Below, piece by piece: positions 1-6,934 of a stretch of 6,934 bases of DNA. How positions within the stretch are numbered: position 1 is the stretch's first letter; each line of letters opens with the position of its first letter. The position numbers were made by a program, and so were the translations under genes. The notes under the pieces were generated by a model that worked only from the letters and a program-made list of their open reading frames with translations, made no database searches and had not been told where the DNA came from. This stretch comes from an uncultured Lachnospiraceae bacterium. GTDB taxonomy: Bacteria; Bacillota; Clostridia; Lachnospirales; Lachnospiraceae. Location of the stretch: positions 74,077 to 81,010 of the forward strand of contig CAJUFU010000004.1 in the NCBI GenBank assembly GCA_910585555.1. The letters run 5' to 3'.

Positions 1-1
1 A

Positions 2-478
2 GATTTGTTTGGCCGAATGAATGAAGAAATAATTCTTCCTATTTTAAGAAGAGAGATTGATAAACAGCTCGTGTTCTGTGCAGAAAGTTCTGAATGTTTA
101 AAATATACTGACTTTTATTTTATGAATTATGTGCAGTTGATAAAGGTCAATATTAGGTTTCACAAGAGTATGAAAGATTTAGTATTTGCAGATGCTAAAG
201 ATTTGTTTAGAAATTATAAGTATTTAGAGAGATCGGATATACATAAAAAAATGAAAAAACTGTTTAAGGAGATTAATGTCCCAGAGATATATGTTCAATC
301 TCGTGGTGATATGTTTGCATATTTGAGTAAAATCGCCCCCAATAATATAGATTCTATTTTTGAGGAATGGTTAGAGTATGAGCTTTGGGAACCAGAGAAA
401 AAGGAGATTATTAAAGAAAGGTTATCTAAAGATTTTTTCGGAACATCTGAGGAATTAATAGAACGGCTAAACGAATGA
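2..478 (+). CDS. C-terminal part of an unrecognised protein (5' truncated by the window edge)
   Basis: The frame is open from the first complete codon at base 2 to the TGA at 476-478, giving about 158 residues. A TTG at 5 and an ATG at 17 are possible starts, but neither has a visible Shine-Dalgarno sequence and the frame is still open at the edge, so this is most likely the tail of a longer gene that begins outside the window. The visible part is hydrophilic, rich in Lys, Glu and aromatic residues, and looks mostly helical. It ends in a charged stretch containing FEEWLEYELWEPEKKE and ISL-type helical sequence near the C-terminus. There is no transmembrane segment, signal peptide, cysteine cluster or nucleotide-binding motif, so no function can be assigned. 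Its stop overlaps the start of the next gene by 4 bases, which indicates one operon and probable translational coupling. By position it is likely a functional partner of the two downstream proteins. That it is coding is well supported; its true 5' end and role are unknown. Confidence 0.8.
   Translation, partial: DLFGRMNEEIILPILRREIDKQLVFCAESSECLKYTDFYFMNYVQLIKVNIRFHKSMKDLVFADAKDLFRNYKYLERSDIHKKMKKLFKEINVPEIYVQSRGDMFAYLSKIAPNNIDSIFEEWLEYELWEPEKKEIIKERLSKDFFGTSEELIERLNE
475..478 (+). promoter_or_regulatory. ATGA stop/start overlap (translational coupling site)
   Basis: The ATG start of the 342-residue gene (475-477) overlaps the TGA stop of the upstream gene (476-478). The nearest purine-rich stretch, TGAGGA at 448-453, is too far upstream to act as a normal Shine-Dalgarno. 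A terminating ribosome would therefore re-initiate here, tying the level of the second protein to the first. This overlap is also the main reason for choosing the start at 475. Confidence 0.75.
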
Positions 479-1503
479 TAGAAGAACTTAAGAGACAAAT
501 GTCTTATGACCTAAATATTTTTAGATTTGAAAATGAATTGTCAAAAGAATATAATCAGAGGCTGATTTATTCTGGTCTGGCTTCATGGGTAAGGTCTTTG
601 ATCTGTGGAAATTCTATATCTGATTTGTCGGGAAATGTAAATGAGAAGTTCCCAGACATAATGTATGTTCAAAGTAATTTGACAAAGATTGCAGATGCCT
701 TTTTGAGAACATATGATATAGATGATACATGGATTGAGGAGAAAGAAGGTCAGGATAAGGCAAGTATACTTGCAGGTGAAATTATCCGCGGAATGATTTA
801 TGTAAATGAGATTGCTGAAATTAATCATCGACAGTTAGCTCTTGTCCCTGTTAGGAATTATTCATATAAGGGATGGACTCATTGTTATGGTAATGACACT
901 TTTGACAGAAAATGCATGACTTTAGGTTTATCTCAGTGGGCGAACAAGGTGATTGAGGGAGCAGAAGAGAAGAAACGAATAATATGTATAAAAGGTAAAG
1001 ATTATGTTGAACATATTATTACTCACTTTGAATGGAATAATACACATCTGCAAGGAGAATATGAATTATTCAAGGTGGGGTCTGAACATCGATATTCGAA
1101 GTCTTGGATTCCTTTTAAAAATCAGAATTTACATGATGGTTTATACCTCTTAAGAGATGCACATAGCTTTGAACCTGGGTATATATTGTTAAGAAAAGAT
1201 GGAAACAGATTGAGTATATCTCTTTTGGATCCATGGTATGTAAAGAGCCGGGAAGTATACAGAATTATGTATGCATTGAATTTATTTAATGGTACCCCTG
1301 CAAAATTCCGAATTAAAGATATGGGAGAGTATTTTGTTCTCTTTTATCCAAGTAGATTACCAGAAGAAGAAAACAAGCTGTTTTTTAGTTTGTCGTGGCC
1401 TTATAGTAGTTATCAGGATAAATTCTCCAGGATATTTCCGAAACAAGTAATGGAATTTGTGATAGAGGAAATAGAAAATATTGGTGCATATATATGTAAG
1501 TGA
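475..1503 (+). CDS. Uncharacterised 342-residue protein co-encoded with a DruE-like helicase
   Basis: This ATG-to-TGA frame is uninterrupted over 342 codons, with the same A/T-rich codon use as its neighbours. The chosen ATG at 475 lies inside the ATGA overlap with the preceding gene. No good ribosome binding site precedes it, which suits translational re-initiation; an in-frame ATG at 499 (residue 9) is a weaker alternative. I do not recognise the family. Residues 1-118 look mainly helical and acidic (for example ENELSKEYNQRL at 20-30). Residues 119-200 look mixed alpha/beta and include a WTHCYGN segment near 134-140. Residues 220-300 look beta-rich and aromatic (GLYLLRDAHSFEPGYILLR, then SLLDPWY). 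There is no Walker A, methyltransferase, PLD (HKD) or obvious nuclease motif, and no membrane segment, so it is probably a cytoplasmic structural or DNA/partner-binding subunit. Only 18 bases separate it from the helicase gene. Its size and place resemble accessory subunits that precede DruE in Druantia loci, but that is positional reasoning and not homology. Confidence 0.85.
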   Translation: MIEELKRQMSYDLNIFRFENELSKEYNQRLIYSGLASWVRSLICGNSISDLSGNVNEKFPDIMYVQSNLTKIADAFLRTYDIDDTWIEEKEGQDKASILAGEIIRGMIYVNEIAEINHRQLALVPVRNYSYKGWTHCYGNDTFDRKCMTLGLSQWANKVIEGAEEKKRIICIKGKDYVEHIITHFEWNNTHLQGEYELFKVGSEHRYSKSWIPFKNQNLHDGLYLLRDAHSFEPGYILLRKDGNRLSISLLDPWYVKSREVYRIMYALNLFNGTPAKFRIKDMGEYFVLFYPSRLPEEENKLFFSLSWPYSSYQDKFSRIFPKQVMEFVIEEIENIGAYICK

Positions 1504-1510
1504 TAATGAT

Positions 1511-1515
1511 GGAGG
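1511..1515 (+). promoter_or_regulatory. Ribosome binding site (GGAGG) of the helicase gene
   Basis: GGAGG at 1511-1515 lies 6 bases before the ATG at 1522 and is a near-ideal Firmicute Shine-Dalgarno. It decides the helicase start. The two ATGs just upstream (1506 and 1509) are not in the helicase frame, and the conserved N-terminal region of the protein follows directly from 1522. Because the gap after the preceding stop is only 18 bases, no separate promoter fits here and the helicase should be transcribed with the genes before it. Confidence 0.85.
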
Positions 1516-1521
1516 TATTAT

Positions 1522-4500
1522 ATGGCTGAAATCGGAATACGAAAGACGCATGATAATATAAGAAATAAATTAGGTGATTATATTAAGGCTCAATATCTGG
1601 CTGAAAATGATTTGCTTATGGAGGCTGCAGAGGAATTACTTAGTAAGAAAGGGGTTATTTTTCAAGAGCCTTTTGTTGAGATTTCAAAATCATACAAACA
1701 GTCAACTACTGGTTTCTTAGAGGCGGGCATTTCTAATGTATATAAAAAAATACTGGAAGAATTATCTGATAAGGGCTTGGGTGTTTATAAAACGCCGTTC
1801 ATACATCAGATAAAAGCGGTGGAAAGTTTTTTTGATAAAAAGAATGTTCTTGTTACAACAGGAACTGGTTCTGGTAAAACGGAATGTTTTTTGTGGCCTA
1901 TTTTTACGAGTCTGATTTATGAAGCGCAAAACAAGCCTAATACATGGGAAAAGGAAGGAATTAGAGCATTAGTGCTTTATCCGATGAATGCGCTTGTATC
2001 TGATCAGTTGGGAAGAATGAGAAACATAATTGGAAGAAGAGATGATGCCTATTACAAAATTCTTTCTGATGGAAGTGGGTGTCGGAGAGCACGATTTGGA
2101 ATGTATACAGGTCGGACACCATATGCCGGTTTAGATGATGTAAACAAGAATAAGAATCTTGCCAAGGTCATTAAGAAGAATTATTTAAATAATTCTGCAT
2201 ATGAAGAGCTTGAAAAGATTGGCCGTATTCCTTCAAAAAATCTTGAAGAATTTGTAAGATATTTATCAGAGGGAATTCAACATACGGGGAAAGATGACTC
2301 TGAACTATATACAAGATATGAGATGCAGAAAATATGTCCAGATATTCTTATCACAAACTACAGTATGCTGGAATATATGTTGATGCGTCCTATTGAGGCA
2401 TCATTTTGGTCTAAGACTATTGAATGGTTGAATGCTGATGAAGATAATAAATTATTGTTAGTAATTGATGAAGCACATATGTACAGAGGAGCACCGGGAG
2501 GAGAGGTTTCGCTACTTATTCGACGTTTAATGGATCGATTAGGAATCGACGCGTCAAGACTGCATTGTATATTGACCAGTGCGAGTGTGCCGGAAAAGAA
2601 TGACAGAGAAATACAGAAGTTTGCCAACGAACTAACAGGTACGTCTCAATTTGAAGACTTTGCTATTGTGAGAGAAACAATAGAAAAAATAGAAGATAAT
2701 GGTAAGGGGTCAAGTGAAGATGCAGAATTTTATGCAGGGCTGTCACTTGAAAATCTTCAGGCAGATTTGGAACATCAAATGATTGAAATTAAAGAAATAG
2801 CAAAGCGTAACAATATATCTTCGATTCCTTCTACAGATGAGACTACAATTAGGAGCTGGTTGTATGAAGTTTTTTGTAAAGATAAGGTGTTTAAGAGGGT
2901 ATTGAATGTTTGTCAATCAGGAGGTAAGGCACTTTCAGATATTGCAAAAGAAGTTTTTGAAGAAAATGTATCAAAAACATTAGCAGAGCAAGCTATAGAA
3001 AGAGTTCTTCAACTTGGAATTATGGCTAAATCTAATACTGGAAAAATTCTCTTGGGATCCAAGGTTCATATGATGTTTCGTGGATTGCAAGGTTTATTTG
3101 CGTGTACAAATCCGAATTGTTCCAAAGGTCATTCTGGAATGGGTATTAATCTGGGGTATATTATTACTGTGAATTTAGAAAAATGTCCATATTGTAATTC
3201 AAGAATGTTTGAACTGCTTATGGACAGGAAATGTGGGACATTATATTTCAAAGCCTTTGTTGATCGGCAGGAATATAATTACGCAGGATTTCATTTTTTG
3301 TGGCCAAGCAAAAATAGACTGCTGAAGGATCCACAAGAAATTCATTTATGGATAATGCCAGAAGGGAGAACTGATTTTTTTAAGATTGGAAAAATAAAAG
3401 GGAAGGCAAAGAACAATTCAATTATTGGTTATATAAGTATAAGCAGTGGGATGTTATTTGAAGATGAAATGCATAGTGGTGAGGACGGTTATATTAAAGT
3501 ATTGATTCCCGGATTATTCGATTCAGTGAATAGAGCATTTTCGTTTGGGACATGTCCTAATTGCGGAAAAGATCATAATAGAATTACACCATTTATAACG
3601 AGGGGGAATGAACCATTTGCAAATATTGTAAGAGAACAGTTTGAGTCTCAGGTAGTAAAAAATCCGGACTTAAGAAACGAAGGAAGAAAAGTATTACTAT
3701 TTTCTGACAGTCGTCAAAGAGCGGCCACGTTAGCTCGAGATATGACAATATCATCCGATGGCGATGCAGGTAGACAGGCAATTTTCTTAGCCCAAAAATT
3801 GCTTGACGGAAGTAGAGATTCATCAAAAACAATAGATTTGCTTTACTATGCATTTTTAAAGGTAGTATTTGATAACGGCTTAAATTTTTTTTATGGAGAT
3901 GAAAAAGAAATATTTAAAAACCAATTAAAAAAATATGAAGAGTTTTATGGTGATGGAGATAAAGGATGTGTACGGTTTAGGAGAATGAAAGACAACATTG
4001 GAAATCCACCAATGATGTTCTATCAGTTATTGTTAAAAAACATAAGTGATAGTTTCAGATCTTATAACAATCTTGGCTTAGGGCAGATTGTTTTGGCTGA
4101 GAGAGGTGAAGCTGGGGAAGACGTTGAAGAAGATATTTTAGAGAAAGTTGAAGATAATACCGATTTATCTCTTAGTGATATAAGAGACATTTATAATACG
4201 TGGATACAGTATCTTGTAGTTAGGAAGATAGCTATTTTCCCGGAAATATCAGATGAGGTTCGTAATAGTATTTTGTCCTATGAGCGAGGTGGATTCGGTG
4301 TTGATGAGGAGTCAAAATTTCCAGAATTTATGTATATTATATTTAAGGATAGAGGTATAAGTGAAGATACGATAAAAGAACTACTTCGAAGGTTTGAAGG
4401 TTTAATTAAGGTAATGGATGCAAATTCAAGAAGTCATAATAGACGATATATAATTGCTCCTCGTTTGGAATTGAGAACGGCTGAAAATGCGACTTGGTAC

Positions 4501-6789
4501 AAATGTGAAAGATGTTCAGGAATGTCAACTTATACTCTATGGGATCATTGTATTTATTGTGGTAGTGATAAACATATTAAGAAAGTGAATATTGAGCATT
4601 TACAGAGATATTCATTATGGACGAAACCGGTATTTAAGGCAATTAATGGAGAGAAGATAAGAAACATAACCATTGAAGAGCATACGGCACAGTTATCACA
4701 TAAAGATGCCAAGAAGGAAGTTTGGGGAACTACTGAAAAGTATGAACTTGCGTTTCGTGATATTTCTGTGGAAGAAGAAAGTGAAACAATCGATGTTTTA
4801 AGCTGTACCACAACTATGGAGGTTGGTATTGATATTGGCTCGTTAACAAGTATTGGTCTTAGAAATGTTCCTCCAATGAGAGAAAACTATCAGCAGAGAG
4901 CGGGTCGTGCGGGTCGTGCAGGTGCTGCTGTATCTGCGATAGTAACATATACGGAAAATGGGCCGCATGATGCATGGTATTTTAATCATCCGTATGAAAT
5001 TATTTCAGGTAGTCCAAGATTGCCTTGGATCGATGCCAATAATCCTAAGTTAATTAAACGTCATATTAATCTTGTGCTATTGCAAGAATACTTACGTGAG
5101 AAGCGTATAGGTTTAGACGAGGTATACACCATAGATTTTTTTGATACGGCAAATGAAACCAATTTTATTGATTTTTACAGTTGGGTTTTGAGGCATATTC
5201 CATTTGAAACAGAAAGAATATTTAGATTAATTCCAAACGGAAAATTTGATTGGAGTGAATATAAATCAGATTTACAGATTCAGCTTGAAAATCTAAATAA
5301 GAAAATAGAAGATATAGAATTTATGTATAAACCGGTTGAAGATGGTGATAACAGATCGAATACATATATGCTTATGGATGTACTGTTTTCCGAAGGTATG
5401 CTTCCAAATTATAGCTTTCCTAGAAATATTGTAAATTTCTGGATTGAAGATAGGTATGGTAGGGTTAAAGAAAGCCCGGAAAGAAGCATTGATATAGCGC
5501 TTAGTGAGTATGCTCCGGGAAGGCGACTTGTAGTGAATAAGCAGACATATATATCGGGAGGACTATTTGATTATTATACTAAATTCCATAAAGAAAATAG
5601 CTATCATGCAGCAAGACCATGGTTGGAGATTGACGAAAACAAAAAAATGGTGCAGTGCTGTAAAAACATTGCATGTGGCTGGTTTGGGGTTGATGAAGAG
5701 TTTGATGCTTGTCCTCTGTGTGGGAATGAAGTAGGAAGACATCCAATGATAAAGCCTTGGGGATTCGCTGCTAGAGATGGAAGAAATATTCCAGAGATTC
5801 AGGATGAGCAAGAAATGTCTTATGCAAGTGAACCATCATATGCATCGCTTCCTTCTGGAAATGAGCTGGCGAAAGTAGGCACAGCAGGATATATGGGACT
5901 TGAAAACAGAGCAAATCAGAAACTCGTAATAGTAAATAAAGGTCCAGAAGATGAAGGCTTCGAATTGTGTTGTGAATGTGGAGCGATAGAACCAGCTACT
6001 GTAAGTGAGAAAGAAAGAATGCAGAGAAAAAGACCATATAGAATTCCGTATGTAAAAGATGATTCTATGAAGTGTCATCATGTTTATAAAAATATTTATC
6101 TTGGTTATGAGTTTAATACTGACATGATGGTTCTTGAAATAAAATTAGATGCTCAGAAACTTGATTTGTACTCTTCTCATAATGTTTGGATTATGACGGC
6201 GCTTACAACATTTTCTGAAGCCTTATCATTAGCTGCAAGTAGAGAACTAGATATAGAATTTAATGATATGAGGTCGGGTTTTAGGATAAGAACTGTAGGG
6301 AATCAGATGTATGCGGATATTTATTTGTATGATAGCTTGAGTTCAGGTGCTGGTTATGCAAATAGAGCAAGTGAATATATTGATAGCATACTTGATCGGA
6401 TGAAGAAGATTTTATCAGAGTGTAATTGTGCAAAGTCCTGCCCTAACTGTTTACAACATTTCGGAAATCAGAAAAATAAAGAAAATTTAGATAGAATTTT
6501 GGGACTTGATTTTCTTGCTTTTGTAAGAGATGGATTTTTGAATACAGAGGTAAGTGATAAGGATGAGAGGGAATATGTGAATCGGATTAATTATATAGCA
6601 AATCTGCACGGATTGGGAGATGTCATTAACATACATAATGGTCAGTATATGATTGGGAGTAGGAAAATAGTATTTTATCCGGCAATGTGTAACATAAACA
6701 AAACTGATACAAATACAATTTATATATCTGATAGGATATGTAGATATGCCATTTCTGAGATTTGGAAAGAAATACAAAGTTATTTATAG
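1522..6789 (+). CDS. Druantia DruE-like giant DEAH-box SF2 helicase with C-terminal DUF1998 (MZB) domain
   Basis: A 1755-residue cytoplasmic ATP-dependent DNA helicase/translocase, probably the motor of an anti-phage system. Visible motifs in order: HQ of the Q-like motif (95-96); Walker A TTGTGSGKT (112-120); motif Ia LYPMNALVSDQ (152-162); TNYSMLEYMLMRP (278-290); Walker B DEAH (316-319); motif III TSAS (352-355); motif IV-like KVLLFSDSRQRAA (723-735); motif V TTTMEVGIDIG (1096-1106); motif VI QQRAGRAGRAG (1124-1134). Cysteine clusters of zinc-ribbon type are C528/C533/C555/C558, C678/C681, C995/C998/C1010/C1013, C1380/C1385/C1397/C1400, and C1483/C1484/C1486 with C1518. The C-terminal DUF1998/MZB signature is YLYDSLSSGAGYA (1601-1613) followed by CxCx3CxxC (C1634, C1636, C1640, C1643) and NLDR (1655-1658); about 95 residues follow. 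Helicase plus DUF1998 in one very long chain matches DruE better than DISARM, where the two are split between DrmA and DrmB, or MrfA, which is about 750 residues. All catalytic motifs look intact and the frame is unbroken. The superfamily call is very secure; DruE-type membership is likely but needs a profile search. Confidence 0.93.
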   Translation: MAEIGIRKTHDNIRNKLGDYIKAQYLAENDLLMEAAEELLSKKGVIFQEPFVEISKSYKQSTTGFLEAGISNVYKKILEELSDKGLGVYKTPFIHQIKAVESFFDKKNVLVTTGTGSGKTECFLWPIFTSLIYEAQNKPNTWEKEGIRALVLYPMNALVSDQLGRMRNIIGRRDDAYYKILSDGSGCRRARFGMYTGRTPYAGLDDVNKNKNLAKVIKKNYLNNSAYEELEKIGRIPSKNLEEFVRYLSEGIQHTGKDDSELYTRYEMQKICPDILITNYSMLEYMLMRPIEASFWSKTIEWLNADEDNKLLLVIDEAHMYRGAPGGEVSLLIRRLMDRLGIDASRLHCILTSASVPEKNDREIQKFANELTGTSQFEDFAIVRETIEKIEDNGKGSSEDAEFYAGLSLENLQADLEHQMIEIKEIAKRNNISSIPSTDETTIRSWLYEVFCKDKVFKRVLNVCQSGGKALSDIAKEVFEENVSKTLAEQAIERVLQLGIMAKSNTGKILLGSKVHMMFRGLQGLFACTNPNCSKGHSGMGINLGYIITVNLEKCPYCNSRMFELLMDRKCGTLYFKAFVDRQEYNYAGFHFLWPSKNRLLKDPQEIHLWIMPEGRTDFFKIGKIKGKAKNNSIIGYISISSGMLFEDEMHSGEDGYIKVLIPGLFDSVNRAFSFGTCPNCGKDHNRITPFITRGNEPFANIVREQFESQVVKNPDLRNEGRKVLLFSDSRQRAATLARDMTISSDGDAGRQAIFLAQKLLDGSRDSSKTIDLLYYAFLKVVFDNGLNFFYGDEKEIFKNQLKKYEEFYGDGDKGCVRFRRMKDNIGNPPMMFYQLLLKNISDSFRSYNNLGLGQIVLAERGEAGEDVEEDILEKVEDNTDLSLSDIRDIYNTWIQYLVVRKIAIFPEISDEVRNSILSYERGGFGVDEESKFPEFMYIIFKDRGISEDTIKELLRRFEGLIKVMDANSRSHNRRYIIAPRLELRTAENATWYKCERCSGMSTYTLWDHCIYCGSDKHIKKVNIEHLQRYSLWTKPVFKAINGEKIRNITIEEHTAQLSHKDAKKEVWGTTEKYELAFRDISVEEESETIDVLSCTTTMEVGIDIGSLTSIGLRNVPPMRENYQQRAGRAGRAGAAVSAIVTYTENGPHDAWYFNHPYEIISGSPRLPWIDANNPKLIKRHINLVLLQEYLREKRIGLDEVYTIDFFDTANETNFIDFYSWVLRHIPFETERIFRLIPNGKFDWSEYKSDLQIQLENLNKKIEDIEFMYKPVEDGDNRSNTYMLMDVLFSEGMLPNYSFPRNIVNFWIEDRYGRVKESPERSIDIALSEYAPGRRLVVNKQTYISGGLFDYYTKFHKENSYHAARPWLEIDENKKMVQCCKNIACGWFGVDEEFDACPLCGNEVGRHPMIKPWGFAARDGRNIPEIQDEQEMSYASEPSYASLPSGNELAKVGTAGYMGLENRANQKLVIVNKGPEDEGFELCCECGAIEPATVSEKERMQRKRPYRIPYVKDDSMKCHHVYKNIYLGYEFNTDMMVLEIKLDAQKLDLYSSHNVWIMTALTTFSEALSLAASRELDIEFNDMRSGFRIRTVGNQMYADIYLYDSLSSGAGYANRASEYIDSILDRMKKILSECNCAKSCPNCLQHFGNQKNKENLDRILGLDFLAFVRDGFLNTEVSDKDEREYVNRINYIANLHGLGDVINIHNGQYMIGSRKIVFYPAMCNINKTDTNTIYISDRICRYAISEIWKEIQSYL

Positions 6790-6934
6790 GAAGAGTGGAG
6801 CATGATTATATAAATGTTTGGATAATTAGAATGGTTGTTTTGTTATGTGTAATGAATTCAAATCAATAGTGTGTAATCGGCCTATAAGAACTGGTAGTGT
6901 AAAATAGTTTGTGTCTTTGGAAAAAAATACCTCT
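6790..6934. other. Non-coding 3' flank of the operon
   Basis: These 145 AT-rich bases follow the helicase stop. No reading frame of useful length lies in them on either strand. A GGAG (6797-6800) is followed at once by ATG at 6802, but that frame stops after three codons (M-I-I). A second ATG at 6831 gives only 12 codons. I see no strong GC-rich hairpin followed by a T-run, so the operon's terminator is either weak, factor-dependent or outside the window. The helicase therefore appears to be the last gene of the operon on present evidence. Confidence 0.55.
6891..6920. mobile_element. Possible insertion-sequence end (IS256-like), very tentative
   Basis: The segment contains GTAGTGTAAAATAGTTTGTG and then TCTTTGG. 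It resembles from memory the terminal inverted repeats of some IS256-family (Mutator-type) elements in Firmicutes, which often carry a TGTGTAAA-type core. Only one end would be in the window, no transposase is visible and no target-site duplication can be tested. It may equally be ordinary intergenic DNA. Confidence 0.15.

Noticed and set aside
1504..1521. Internal promoter before the helicase gene
   Set aside because: The gap is only 18 bases and holds just the ribosome binding site, so co-transcription from upstream is the simpler reading.
2358..2627. Minus-strand open frame of 89 codons opposite the DEAH region
   Set aside because: It lies wholly inside the helicase gene, has no ribosome binding site or recognisable domain, and is one of several antisense shadows of the large gene.
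4900..4917. Tandem 9-base repeat (GCGGGTCGT twice)
   Set aside because: It encodes the repeated Ala-Gly-Arg of helicase motif VI (AGRAGRAG), so protein conservation explains it fully.
6487..6777. Minus-strand open frame of 96 codons at the 3' end of the helicase gene
   Set aside because: It is antisense to the conserved end of the DUF1998 region and the C-terminal tail, with composition expected of a shadow frame (rich in Ile, Tyr and Ser) and no supporting motif.
1522..6789. Assignment of the helicase as DISARM DrmA or as MrfA
   Set aside because: In DISARM the helicase and DUF1998 parts are on separate proteins, with DrmC and methyltransferase genes nearby. MrfA is less than half this length. 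A single 1755-residue chain fits DruE-like proteins better.
6790..6934. Rho-independent terminator after the helicase
   Set aside because: I found no stable inverted repeat followed by a T-run; ATTAT/ATAAT and the GAATTC palindrome are too short and AT-rich to count.

Overview
The window is AT-rich, with strongly A/T-biased third codon positions, frequent AGA and ATA codons and a GGAGG ribosome binding site. This fits a low-GC Firmicute, most likely a Clostridia/Lachnospiraceae-type gut or rumen bacterium. The taxonomic guess is an inference from composition and codon use only.

All recognisable genes are on the + strand and form one compact run. (1) Positions 2-478 hold the C-terminal end of a gene whose 5' part lies outside the window; its product is not recognised. 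(2) Positions 475-1503 encode a 342-residue protein of unknown family, joined to the first gene by a 4-base ATGA stop/start overlap. (3) Positions 1522-6789, after an 18-base gap with a good Shine-Dalgarno sequence, encode a 1755-residue superfamily 2 DEAH-box helicase. Its helicase core is split by long insertions, it has several cysteine clusters of zinc-ribbon type, and it ends in a DUF1998 (MrfA-type zinc-binding, MZB) domain. The last 145 bases (6790-6934) hold no convincing gene. They contain an abortive RBS+ATG start and, at the far right, a stretch that may be the end of an insertion sequence.

The helicase is the informative gene. Very long single-chain helicases with this N-terminal layout, these motifs and a C-terminal DUF1998 domain are the signature component (DruE) of Druantia anti-phage systems, and are related to the DISARM DrmA/DrmB pair and to the repair helicase MrfA. 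The best reading is a defence cassette: a DruE-like helicase as the DNA-translocating engine, preceded by at least two co-transcribed partners. Neither partner resembles a Druantia or DISARM subunit that I can recognise, so the locus may be a divergent Druantia subtype or an undescribed helicase-centred defence system. The link to defence is inferred from the helicase family and operon form; nothing in the window proves it.
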